DNA from: Hydractinia symbiolongicarpus
Lineage: Eukaryota > Cnidaria > Hydrozoa > Anthoathecata > Hydractiniidae
Length of the DNA: 64,000 nt
Direction of reading: 5' to 3'
NCBI RefSeq assembly: GCF_029227915.1
Contig: NC_079875.1
Location: forward strand, 18,905,001 to 18,969,000
A program made the position numbers and the translations under genes. The notes below the pieces were generated by a model. It was not told where the DNA came from. It did no database searches and saw nothing but the letters and a program-made list of their open reading frames with translations. Every line of letters begins with the position of its first letter. Positions within the stretch are counted from its first letter, which is position 1. Below are positions 42,701-53,400 of the stretch, piece by piece.

Positions 42701-43614
42701 CACTCACCGGGTTAATGACGGCCTTTTTCGAGGCTATTTATTTAGGTAGTTCTATGTACGATGAATCCCTTATTAACCGTAGTTTATGGAAGTCTATATC
42801 AAGGTGTATGATTCGACTAATCGTGAAACCACTCCTTGGTAGGGCAGGATGTTCCACGTGTGTCTTAATACTAGCAAACATCCTATCCATCTTGTCGTCC
42901 ACGTCGATAACGTGCACTTTAATCAAGGTTTTCACGTTAGGTCTTACCATTCCTATATACCCGTCGACGTCGGCTCCCCCTATACCAGGAATGCGGAAAC
43001 TTTTAAATGTCTTGTGGAGCGCATGCTTATGTTCATGAGGTGTATAGTCATGCTCTGGCCGATCATATAGATTTTGGATATCCTCGAGGTAGTCTTCATC
43101 GGCCTCTTTTTCTACCTCGTCATGAAGCGTAGGTCTCGCGTTGGCTGTCCTATTATAGAGGTCCATCACCTTACGCCTGAATGACGCATATGTTCTCTTG
43201 ACCCCCTCCTTTTTAGGCTTGGGAACAGCGTCCACAAGCCAGTTGTACCACCCTTTCATCTTATCCCCCACAACCGAACAATTTTTCGATAATTCTTGTT
43301 ATTCAAAGAGGTCCATCTCGGATGGGGGTAATAACCAGTTGTGCCATTCCCTAATTTTACCCCCTACAACCGAACGATTTTTCGATAGTTCCTGTTTCTC
43401 GAATAGGTCCATAACCTCAGACGTTATAGGTCTGACTGGTTGTATAACCCTCTTAATTGGCCTCGGTGGTACATTTCCAATAGGGCAACCAATTCGGCCT
43501 TGCGTAGCCTGTAATACCCGGTTAACCCACGGCTTTAGCGATATCTCGTGATTGTTTCACGGTATTCGTGTTATTCTTTATTGTATAGATTTTTTCATCC
43601 TCAGATGATTTCAT
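39782..43614 (-). pseudogene. Protein-primed family B DNA polymerase (pPolB)
   Basis: This enzyme would copy the element from its ends with a protein primer. Motifs on the minus strand: SAP-like YRLRKAELVALL (about 43500), Exo I YADFES (about 42210), a Cys/His cluster CHICLKPF..CHYTG, Exo II FHNLSGYNAHLF, Exo III YHDVYLATDV, palm motif A YLDANNLFGWAM, motif B KLMNLSVFGKTMEN, and motif C YMDTDSF. The C-terminus ends at 39782. Many frameshifts and stops split it (for example near 43530, 43300, 42690, 42410, 42230, 42040, 41410, 40800, 40640, 40270 and 40010). A 34-residue block near 43280-43420 (MDLFEKQELSKN type) is duplicated in tandem. Confidence 0.88.
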
Positions 43615-43640
43615 CTTGCTTTACTAACACAGTTGTTCAC

Positions 43641-43886
43641 CTCTTTACTGCGCATGCGTTGTTTGTTGATAACGTCATCATTATATAGGGAATTTCCCTA
43701 CTAGGCGTGCTAGAACTTTTTACTCATTTTGTATGATTTTGATATGCATGACTAAGCACGGTATATTAGCGACTTACCCTTGCATTCCATGACTCAATAC
43801 CGCATGGTCTTGATTTGTTGTAGTTGACTGTGGGTGTGCGCGATGTGCGTGCGCGACTGTGCTAGAAGGAACATTTTTCTATCTCT
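43641..43886. repeat. Right terminal inverted repeat, Polinton B
   Basis: Complement of 28994-29241, with an outer end ctatctct followed by ACGGT. Confidence 0.9.
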
Positions 43887-43993
43887 ACGGTGTATAGCTA
43901 GGTAGGTACCTCTAGCTGCAAAAACTTCGCAAAAGGCTTTACAAATTCACGCCACTAAAACACCATATTTGATCGAGACGTCACGCATACATC

Positions 43994-44380
43994 AGGGAGC
44001 GTTTACATATTACGTAATCAATTTTTTGCCTATTTTCTACTCCCCCCTCCCCCATGTAATCAGTCGTACGTAATCATTTGGTTGACCCCCCTCCCAAAAT
44101 GAATCCACTGTTTGTCTTATCAGACCCTACGAAAGTTTTAAATATTTACAGTTTTATATTTTACTTTTATATTTTACATGCAGAATATGGCGAATACAAA
44201 CGCTTTAGATAGTTGATATTTTTCACACTCATGATAAAATATGCTGTTAATTTTTTTTTATTTGCTTATGTCATCAAACCACTTGACCCCTCCCCCCTTC
44301 CCCATAATCAAGCATAAGCAATTTCGATTACCACCCCCCCCCTCCCCCCTACTTGATTACGTAGTATGTGAAAGCTCCCT
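43994..44380. mobile_element. MITE-like element, 387 bp
   Basis: The ends agggagcgtttacatattac and the complement of agggagctttcacatactac both run on into gtaatcaa. The inner flanks are runs of C/T (ctcccccctccccc). No coding capacity. It lies about 100 bases outside the right end of Polinton B. Confidence 0.7.
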
Positions 44381-45024
44381 TACTTTTCGCTGCATGCTTA
44401 ATTTTGGGCGAATTTCAGTCTGTTGTTGTACCAGGGCGTCGTAGGTCATATGAAAAAAACGCTACAGGTCCTGGGTTCGAGGTTGACTATTCTTGTGTTT
44501 CTCTAGCATGTCTTTTAGGTATTCGCCAAGACAAGAATATTTATATCTTTTAAGATTAACTCCGCACATGTTACAGGTTTCTAGTCAACACTGACTGCAA
44601 AACTAGTACACCCTACTGACCATATCTGAACTCTCCATTCTACAGTTACGTGAGAGTCTTGACTAGAGCCCAGATGGTCAGTGGAAAGCAATGGAAATGC
44701 AACTAAAACAAACATGGATGACTCACAGCCAAGCAAATGCAATGGTTGCAGGGCCAGATACATACATTAACTCTATATACAATTTATATTTACAAAAATA
44801 TATTCCCCAACGTTAACAAATCGACAAAAATTTAAATAAATTAAAAATTAGCATAAATCGTGCTGATTTTTAACCAACCTGGCAACCTCGCCCCCAGCGC
44901 TGTTGTCTCTATTTTATTGTTGTTGTCGTGTTGGTATGATGGCTATGACATTGGTACCAATAAGAGTTCCAGGTTCTAATCATGGACATTGCTAGGACAG
45001 GCATAATTATTATTCAACTGACTG
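44381..45024. other. No gene recognised
   Basis: AT-rich sequence. The word gggttcgaggttg at about 44468 recalls a Pol III B box, but no matching A box or tRNA fold could be made. Confidence 0.4.
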
Positions 45025-46096
45025 ATAGACCTATTTCCATAGCCATTTTCGTTCCGCGAAATATATACATGGATTGTACCTTATTTTGTTCAAACAACAT
45101 CTGTGAAAATAACATTACCCAGGCTTACTAAAACTGTGGTTATATAATAGTAGTTGAGTTCGACGTTGTGAGTGCCTTACCTCGTTTATTTTTTTTCCAT
45201 GTAAGGGTAGTTTTGGAAGTATTTATAACTTACATTTTACACATTTGTGATTTCAGAATTAGGATACTAATTTGAGTTGGTGGGGAAAGTTGGACTTTAA
45301 AGTTTCGTTGGAATGTTCTTGCTTATTTGTGTCACATTTTGTGTCTCTAACGTAAATTGTATTCGGTAAAAAAAAAAAAATTTTAGGCAAACGAAATTGC
45401 CCACTGATTTTACTTCATCAAAAACAAATTTTTCCTTGAGAGGATCACTTCACAAAACAATGCAAAAATTGTTGTTTAAAAAAAACGCAAAACGGTTACT
45501 GACGTTACTGCCTAAAAAAAAAAAAAATTCTGTAAAATTTTGTTCACAAAATGCTCGTCATGTCGAACTTAAACTTTAATAAGTGAAAATTTTGGGAACT
45601 ATGGGAAATAAACAATCTGAACAATTCTGCAAGATTAATTTTTAAGATTTCATGTAAGCAAGAAAACAAAATACATAAGGACCTGGTTTTTAAGAACATT
45701 GAAACTGAGATTTTGACAAATATTAAGCATGTTCATAGCTGAAATCCAGACATTCTTACAAGAAAAAGTATATTATTTCATTTTCCTTTTTTTTTATAAA
45801 AACCTAAAAAATTAGGGTGCCATTTAACAAAAGACTTCCTTTTTCTATATATGAAGATTTTTGATAAGCTCTATGCTCTATCAACCACTACCAACACCCT
45901 CTTTATAACTGTGTTAACTTTATGTGAAACTGCTAGTTGAAAGCTATAAAAGTCAACATTTTGTGGATAAATTCTTCAAATTTGCATGTAAACAACCACC
46001 ATCCCAAAATTTGCTCATAACTAATCTCGTTTTTATGTTATTCTGCATTTTCCCATATATATTTCGCGGAACCAAAGGGATATGGAAATAGGTCTA
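45025..46096. mobile_element. MITE-like element with GACCTATTTCC ends
   Basis: The left end reads ta-gacctatttccatagcc and ttccgcgaaatatata; the right end is its complement (tatatttcgcggaacc ... ggaaataggtc-ta). A TA on both sides would fit a TA target duplication. The inside is AT-rich with homopolymer runs and has no coding signal. A related end sequence (gacctatttcaatatc) occurs at 46326, and its complement at 53516-53533. Confidence 0.6.
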
Positions 46097-46616
46097 GATA
46101 ATGATAGTTAATCTTTGGAGAAAGATCCCCTTTCTCAAAGATTAACTATTTATTGCACACAGCATCGTCATAACACACATTATTTTCAAGTGTTTTAGTT
46201 CATAGCAAGAAAATGTAGCTATCTGTATTTAACTACAATCTGCAATATTTCGCTGAAGAGGGTTTTCGCTTGTGAATCTAGGGTACCCTGTCTCCGCAAC
46301 CCTTGAATTGAAACAACTTTGGCAATAGACCTATTTCAATATCCATTTCCATTCCGTAAAATACACAGCCGGAATAGACATACTAACATGGAAACGAGGT
46401 TAGTTTAGAGACAACTGGAAAAGTCTAAAAACAACCCGTCATTGCAAGGTACAATTTTACGGACTTGAATATTAACTTCACCCCGCGGTACATTTCGGGG
46501 GCACACTTAAGCCGACTTTTTTCATAGCGACAATTTAAAGAGACGCGGGAAATCAGCGGGAAATCAATAAAAAAATGGTTCTTTTTATTTATCAAATATA
46601 TATACTTTTACTTAAA

Positions 46617-46742
46617 CTAAAATTTACAATAAAAATCTAGAGACTTTGCAGCTTGGTAAGTAGTACCAACACATTTACAGTGACACCATTGTTTACATCT
46701 ATCACATTGGATCCACTCGCTATTCTCGTTCTTGTTGCACCC
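46617..46742 (-). pseudogene. PHD-type zinc-finger exon
   Basis: After a good acceptor (tttttgtttcag) it encodes GCNKNENSEWIQCDRCKQW and CHCKCVG, a Cys/His pattern of a PHD finger, and ends at a stop at 46617. An upstream exon (46852-46961, minus strand) joins it in frame with donor AAAGTAAATG. It is probably the C-terminal exon of the Ulp1-like gene of this element. Confidence 0.55.
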
Positions 46743-47123
46743 CTGAAACAAAAAAGTGATACAAATTTCGGGAAAAGGCAGACATGAGTCAAGTGAGAAA
46801 TATGATATAAATACAATATTTGATGTAGTATAGTATACATAGTACATTTACTTTGCACTTATTTTTATCACTGATCACGCCTTTCAAACAACTCCCGGAC
46901 ATGTTTTGGAAGATATATCGGCGATACTCTGTTGCATTACATTTCTTAGTCAAATCGGCTCCTGAAAAGAATAATGAATAAAATTATTTCACGAAAATCT
47001 GACTGATGAATCTAGAAAAACGTATGTGAAATTGATGCGCCCAATATATGATCATGCTAGCGTACTAAATAACCCCACTCTATTTCTTAAAATTTTTAAA
47101 TTATTTTGCTCTTGAAACAAAGA

Positions 47124-47690
47124 TTACTCAAGACATTCGGCGTAGTAGCATGTCAAAACACCACAACTCATACCATCCTCCTGCAACGCGTGGTTTTTAA
47201 GTCCTACCGTGATGTTCGTAGCGGCAATTTTTTTGGATAAAATATTTACAGCCAAACTATACGACTTTTTGAATGTCATGTTTGTTATACTGGCACGAAC
47301 CATTATCGGATCAAAAATGAACAAAGTTGAGGATTTTATATCGATGAAAAGTAAAATCCAATGTGTGTTAGTGGGATTAAAAGGGACAATTATTTGGGTT
47401 TTAGTTGCAAGATCCAAACCTTTCCACAGCAGCCGAAACGATTTGCCTACCGCAATGAGTAGTGCCTCGGAAGAAGGACAAAAGAGCACATTAGAATATT
47501 GGCTCTCCAACAAAAACATGAACGAGTTTATAATCTCGTCGTTCAGCCATCCTGTTTTGAATAAACGATCTTCTTTTCTGATTTTGTCTGACTGTTCTTT
47601 ACTGTGCGTGACTTCTAAAGTCAGCAAATCTAGAACAGTGACAGTGTGGCAGCCATTTTTTAAAACAGCACTAGTCAGTTCTTGCTGAAG
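47124..47690 (-). pseudogene. Ulp1/SENP-like (C48) cysteine protease
   Basis: Motifs: WLNDEIINSFM, THWILLFID (His), FDPIM (Asp), and EDGMSCGVLTCYY with the Gln/Cys active-site block. All catalytic residues are present. This family cuts SUMO-like proteins or processes precursors. The upstream acidic linker (47675-47860) and the segment 47959-48330 (FADVNFNTKTTEN, LEDQLRDAPKYLEK) appear to belong to the same gene but are out of frame, with a one-base shift near 48035. The join to the exon at 46852-46961 does not keep the frame in my reading. I call it a damaged transposon gene, not a host gene. Confidence 0.65.
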
Positions 47691-48344
47691 CCCGGTGTAA
47701 CGCAGGTTTTTAGCTCATACGAAGACGTGCTAATAATTCCCTCGACGCTTGACTCATCACTACTGTCATCATCGATAATGTTTACATCTGACAATGGAAT
47801 ATTATGACAACACATGTCGTTCTCAAGTGATGTTTCCTCAACGACGTCAATTTTTTTCACAGATGGTGTAGGTGGTGAGATATTTATACTTTGGGCGAAT
47901 TTCTTTGCTTCGTTTGCAACCCCAAGACGACCAGCGGTTTTCGACTTTGCATTTTTTCTTACAGGAATATTTGAAAACTTACTAATTTTGTTTCTTGGAA
48001 TGGGATCTTTTTCCTTTTTCGTCTGCTCAAACCGGCATCTGTATCAACTTCTTTTTCTAGATATTTTGGAGCATCGCGTAGTTGATCCTCCAGTGTTCCT
48101 AACACATCTTCGTTGCATAAAAATGTGAGAGATTTTATTTGCTGAAGCAATTCCCTACAAGCAGATCCTTTTGATCTTTTCGAATTTTCATTTTTTGGCA
48201 ACAAATCAAAGGTTTCCGGTGCTTCACAGACATTTTCTGTCGTCTTAGTGTTGAAGTTGACATCAGCAAAATCGAAATCATTGTTTACTTGAGTTTGGAT
48301 CCCCATAATTTCCATATCAATTTGCAAAAACACAGAACCCCTGT

Positions 48345-49440
48345 ATTCATCGATAAAACGTTTCCAAAGCATAATAGCTGTGGTAAGGGGAAGTATTCTA
48401 GTACTTTCATGGTGGCCCATGTAAATGCACGAGTAAGGGGGTGCACATTTAGAGCCCATGGCTGTGCCATGAATTTGTTGGTAATAATCATCCATAAATC
48501 TAAAACAGTTTTGTTTTAGGACAAAGTCCATCATTATTTTAATAGTGTTTAAAGGAGGAGTTTCTGGGGGAAGGATGTCTTTATTTTTTGATAGAGTTTC
48601 CAGTAAGACTTTGATGCCTTCATCGTGAGGTATGTTAGTGTAGAGTGATACTACATCAGCAGTAACTAAAATAGCATTTGGAGGAAGGGGAGGAAGTTCT
48701 AAAATATTTCTGAGAAAATGTTTAGTATCTTTTATGTAAGAAGGTAATGACTTCATTACAGGTTGAAATATATGATCTAAAAATGCTGATATGTTTTCTG
48801 TTGGAAAGTCGTTAGCTGATACTATGGGTCTAAGCAGTACATTAGGTTTGTGTATTTTAGGCAATCCATAAAAAAGTGGTGTGCGTGGAGGAGTGGTTGG
48901 TTCTAAAAAATTAGCAACTTCTCTTGTTATTCTATGTCTGGAATATAAAAAGCGAATAAATGTTGATAAATCATTCGCAATCTGAAGAGTAGGGTAAAAA
49001 GGTAACTTTTTGTAGTATTTTGTGTTCTCAAGTTGACTGTTGACTTTGAAAATATAATCAGTTTTATTTATGATAACAAGACTGTCACCTTTGTCTGCTG
49101 GTTTAAATATAAGGCCAGGGTTGTTTTTCAAATTTTGTAACAGTGTACTCTCTTTATATGACAAATTGTGGGACATAAATGGTTGTCGATTGGGGGAATA
49201 ATTAAAAGTATCTTCAATTTCACTTATTATTCTATGGAAATATTCCTGAAGATTAGGATGTTGGGTAGGAGGTTTTTAAGCCTTGTTAGGCTTGAGTTGC
49301 ATGAGCGAAAGTAATATCCTAGGCTCATAGACCTTATAAATTTATTTAGGGGTTGTGAATGATCAATTAAGAAAGTGGATGTAGTGGGTATAAATTTTAA
49401 TCCTTTGATAAGGATATTCTCCTCCAAATGTGATAATTTT
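48345..49440 (-). pseudogene. Penelope-like element reverse transcriptase, truncated
   Basis: N-terminal LIKGLKFIPTTSTF (49427), a frameshift near 49245, then RT blocks FKPADKGDSLVII, FYGLPKIHKPNVLLRPIVS, TADVVSLYTNIPHDEG and IHGTAMGSKCAPPYSC. It stops being PLE-like at WKRFIDE (48345), just at the catalytic FIDD motif, whose second Asp reads Glu here; beyond this the frame runs into the Ulp1-gene exon. The last RT part and any GIY-YIG endonuclease are absent. Confidence 0.8.
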
Positions 49441-49818
49441 GTAAGAGGATAAATTTGTAGTTAGTCGTTTTAGGAAATCATTTTGATTAATTTTATTTTT
49501 TGTTTTTTTCTTACTATTTCAATTTGTGCTTAGTCACATGGCCGAGTATTTCTTGCGTTCCTTATGGTCCAAGTGGATGTCAGGCAGTGGTTGTGGTTTT
49601 TGTCTGTTTGTAGTTCTGTGTTGTATATTGTTATGTGTTGGTGGACGGGTAGGAGTGGAATTATGTCTATTGTTGAAATGGCTCTGTTGTTGTCTGATGC
49701 TTATGAGAGGTCTGTGGTTTGGCATATGGAATCTTTCTTGGCTATGATGTGTAGTATGTGGATAAAATAAAGAAATCAAACTTAAGATTATTAAAATTAA
49801 ATGAACTTACCTGACATG

Positions 49819-49927
49819 CACTAGGCAAAAAATTCCGCAAGGATTCACTACGTGTTTGTTGTTGTGTTTTTCCCGCATTGCGCAAATTGCGCATATTGCG
49901 CATGACACTTATCACTTTTGCTGACAT
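49819..49927 (-). pseudogene. Probable first exon of the Ulp1-like gene
   Basis: MSAKVISVMRNMRNLRNAGK and LRNFLPSACQ are followed by a strong donor GTAAGT. The Penelope-like sequence then lies in the intron. The repeats MRNMRNLRN are due to a short tandem repeat (gcgcaaattgcgcatatt). Confidence 0.4.
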
Positions 49928-49999
49928 TGCAATATCTTTAGTCTGTAAAATCGTTTATCTCTGAAACTCTGCAATGACGGGTTGTTTTTAGACTTTTCC

Positions 50000-51905
50000 G
50001 AGACAATTTTAATTTTTTCAACGAAGTGATGCACATATAGTTTGTTTACCTTTATTATTTCCCAAATTAACTTGTCAAATGGGCAAATTATGAACTTTTG
50101 GTAAAAAAATAGAACATGGCACTTATTTTATACACATCGGGCTTATTAAAATTACTGGTTTATATATTTTTCAGTGTTTAGCTAGCTAGCTATTGTTTTT
50201 CTTATGACTATGGTTAGGATTTTATATTTTTTGAAACATCTGTAAATAACATTATGACTTGGCTATCCCTTTCCTCCAAGGCTATCCTAAGCATGTTGGG
50301 TTGGCGGTATTAGACTGAATATTGGTCTTCATCTTGTTATATATTCAACAAAATGTAATAAGAGCAATGCAATCATCCAAGGTAATACTCATAAGTATCC
50401 TTGAGCCTTAATTATTTAAAAATTATAGGCTGTAGGAATGTTACGGTTGCAGCTACAGATTGTTGTTGTTGTTTTTTAAATTCACAAAATGTTCTGTCAA
50501 TAGGTAGTATTTCTATAAGTATTGCCAGTAATATTATATAAATTTTGTAAGATTGATTCTTTCAAAAGCTAAGAAAATTGTAGAAAAACAAACCGCTCAC
50601 GATTTGTTTCAAGTCACATCTTGTGTCAATGCAATAATGTTTAGCCAGTTAAGCTGGGCAGCACTCCCTTAGATATGTTTAGTACCTGATCGATTTATCA
50701 CAATAACTTATAAGCTATAAGTTGTATGGCCTAAGAAAGTTAAGAAATGTTTAAATAGAATAAACAGCCTTACATGTTCAAGAAATGATAAACCTACAAT
50801 ACTAATATGAATCTGAACAGAAAAACCAAAACAATAAACAACTTGTGATTAATGAGTACACTGGGTTGAGCCGAAATATGTTTATTATAAATGTATAATA
50901 AATGGAAAGGTTAAAGTATATTAGCAGGGGAGTGTGACAATAATAACAATACATAGCTTATTATAAGTTATATATAATTATAATATATATAACTTATAAT
51001 TATATAAGTTATATGAAGTTTTAGTAAACTAGGTAAACATTATATAACTTACAGTATAGAATATATAAACTTTTTGTAGAAGTAAGAAACAAGACGTTTG
51101 TTGGCTAGCTAGCTACAGCTAACCAACATTAAATACACACTTAATATCACTAAATATTCATAATTTTTGTCACACTACCACTACTAATACCCTCTATATA
51201 CTTTTATCCATTACGATCCTTTCAATATGTCAGTTGAAAATTATAAAACCAACATTTGTTGATGTTCTGCATGGAGCTAAACTGCAAGTTTTGCTCATGT
51301 TAATTGTGGTTACAGAAATACAGTTCTTTAGCATTTTGGTTAGTATATATTAGGTTTACCTTAGTCATTGAAAATATCAGGTAGAACCTGGCAAGTGGGG
51401 GTGGTTTCTGCCTATAGACCTGATCTTAAAGGTTGCCAGGGACACTAGTCTCACTTGCCTGTAAAGGAACTGGGCCCTACCCAGGTCTTGATTATTAATG
51501 GTTGTATATAAAAACCCAACACCCCACACTGCACAAGTTCTTCAGATGTACCTAAAAGTTTACAGTTACCCACCCTCCCAACCTTTTTTTATATATTAAA
51601 TTTCTTCACCTGTTTTTCTTTATTTTATGTCATCAACACGACTACGGATGGTGGATGTGAGATATCAATTCAATTTATCACCATGGTGCAGCCGAATCGA
51701 AATCGAATGGACATCTCCAATGCAACTAAAGACAACTGTATCACAGTTGTTATGGGAGCGTGCAGCACAACACAACCAGACAAATTGCTTCTGCCTCAAG
51801 GTTTCCCTGGCATTTCTTTTGGCTCATGTTATGTCAGGGTTTTAGTCCAGAGGTAGAAACAACGAGTCTGTAGGTAGCCTCTAATTTAATTAGCGGGTAT
51901 GTCGG
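50000..51905. other. No gene recognised; AT-rich palindromes
   Basis: AT-rich. At about 50960-51020 there are several self-complementary words (ataacttataattat, ataagttatata). The only frames are short and unconvincing (such as 51627-51845). Confidence 0.5.
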
Positions 51906-52703
51906 GCCTCCTTCGTCAGCCTTTTAGGCAAGTAATTTGTTGATACAAGTGATTGTTGAAACGTACCTGACGCTCAGGGCGTGTATACATGTCTTCACCA
52001 TATTTTCTGACGCTCATTGGGGTGCGCTTGACGCTCAGGCCAACTCAATCTGCAGCACTTAAATAGGAAACATGCACCTGACGCTCAGGGCATGTCGATG
52101 CACCTGACGCTCAGGGCATCTCAATAAAAACACCAGTAATTAGCATGTGCCCGACGCTCAGGACATGTCGATGTGCCTGACGCTCAGGGCATCTCTCATA
52201 CACCTGACGCTCAGGGTATGAATAAAAACATCATTATTCTCTAATACACCACGGAAGAAAACACCATAATTAGCATGTGCCTGACGCTCAGGACATGTCG
52301 ATGCATCTGACGCTCAGTGCATCTCATCTGTATCATGCACCTGACGCTCAGGGCATCTCAATAAAAACACCAGTAATTAGCATGTGCCTGTCGCTCAGGA
52401 CATGTCGATGTGTCTGACGCTCAGGGCATCTCTCATACACCTGACGCTCAGGGTATGAATAAAAACATCATTATTCTCTAATACACCAAGGAAGAAAACA
52501 CCATAATTAGCATGTGCCTGACGCTCAGGACATGTCGATGCATCTGACGCTCAGTGCATCTCATCTGTATCATGTACCTGACGCTCAGGGCATGAAGACG
52601 CCTATAATGCGTATCCTGACGCTCAGGATACGCATTATATATTGGGGCATATTCTGACGCTCAGGATATGCATTTTGAGCATATGAAGAAGCACGAAGGA
52701 GGC
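51906..52703. repeat. Array of 19 hairpins with core CTGACGCTCAG
   Basis: From 51961 to 52672 the palindromic core ctga-cgc-tcag occurs 19 times (two or three with single changes), each extended by stem bases that pair with each other. Examples: catgtgc/gacatg, gatgcat/tgcatc, catacac/ggtatg, and at 52603-52639 a perfect 17-bp stem with loop cgc. A larger unit of 237 bp (five hairpins plus spacers) is repeated: 52121-52357 and 52358-52594. The whole array lies between an inverted pair gcctccttcgt (51906-51916) and acgaaggaggc (52693-52703). It is not a CRISPR array: repeats are short, spacers are not of even length, and the host is a eukaryote. Confidence 0.85.
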
Positions 52704-52849
52704 ACCTTCATTCCTACCCATTCCCCAAAAAATTTTCCATAAATAATCTACGCATACTGAACGTGTTGTATTTACTCATTCCAATAGAAATATATTGTTT
52801 CTATTAATTTGTGGTATTATTCTGGAACCCAAAGCAATTAACCAATCTT

Positions 52850-53400
52850 GGAACGCGCCCCGTTTTAAGACTGGCCAGGCCAATCTTCCGACTTTGACAA
52901 ATGGGTAGCCAGTCTTAAGACTGGACTGCCCAATCCATGGACGTACATGCCCAATCTTAGAACACTTGTGAAAGACAAACAGAACAATAAATTTCTAAAA
53001 TTTACCTCTTAATGGGAACTTTAAATTGAAACTTTTCTTGGAAAATCAAAAGGCCAAAAATTTATAAGAATGCTAAATGTATAACACCGGCTCTACCAGC
53101 TACCTAGCTAGCTATAATTTTCACTCTACTGTGTCCAAAAACTGGCTGGGTCAATTCAACAGTACCCAAAATATGATGTTTTAATGTGCCTGAGAATGTT
53201 TGTTGGGACTTGCAAAAAACAGAGGTCGTGTGGAACATCCTTTCTTTAAAATCTAAAAGGCGCCAAGGATGGGCCTAACATGGTCTCTTTTGCCCAATCT
53301 TGTGACGCCCTGCCCAGTCTTAAGACTGGCCGGCCAGTCTTAAGACTGGGTAATTTTATGTCTAAAGATTGGGCAGCGTCCTAAGATTGGGCAGAACATT
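52850..53400. repeat. Clustered TTAAGA palindromes upstream of SSR2
   Basis: Repeated variants of cccaatctt and the palindrome ccagtcttaagactgg, several times in both directions (52865-52990 and 53290-53400). Similar, more decayed words occur in SSR2 intron 1 (see 53930-55150). Nature unknown. Confidence 0.5.

Larger units (their letters stand above)
28994..43886. mobile_element. Polinton/Maverick copy B, complete, 14.9 kb
   Basis: Both ends begin AGAGATAG read inward, with inverted repeats of about 247 bp. The bases outside are ACGGT on the left (28989-28993) and ACGGT on the right (43887-43891), a 5-base match consistent with the 5-6 bp target duplication of Polintons. Inside are capsid, penton-like, integrase, BRO, ATPase and protein-primed DNA polymerase genes plus accessory genes. 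The length fits the 15-20 kb typical of the group. Most genes are damaged and several are joined by deletions, so this is a dead copy. No adenain-type maturation protease gene was found. Confidence 0.92.
46417..49999 (-). mobile_element. TIR element carrying Ulp1-like protease and PHD finger
   Basis: Perfect 30-bp inverted ends (ggaaaagtctaaaaacaacc inward on the left, its complement on the right), flanked by gagacaact and gagacaatt, a 9-base target duplication with one mismatch. On the minus strand it carries the exons of a gene with a C48-type protease and a PHD-like finger, and a Penelope-like RT is nested in its first intron. A 9-bp duplication and Ulp1 partner point to a MULE-like or KDZ-like DNA transposon; no transposase is visible, so this is a non-autonomous copy. 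Superfamily is inference. Confidence 0.65.

Noticed and set aside
44241-44553. Short plus-strand frames over the C-rich MITE
   Set aside because: They are translations of the CCCTCCC runs and MITE end, not genes.
47124-47690. Ulp1-like protease as the missing Polinton protease
   Set aside because: It lies 3.2 kb outside the right end of Polinton B, within another element with its own ends and a PHD finger.
49526-49779. Overlapping frames on both strands rich in His/Pro or Trp/Cys
   Set aside because: Low-complexity sequence between the Penelope element and the first exon; the frames do not match any family.
51960-52672. Array of direct repeats resembling a CRISPR
   Set aside because: Repeats are 11-13 bases and palindromic, spacers are uneven and themselves repeated, there are no cas genes, and the surroundings are eukaryotic.
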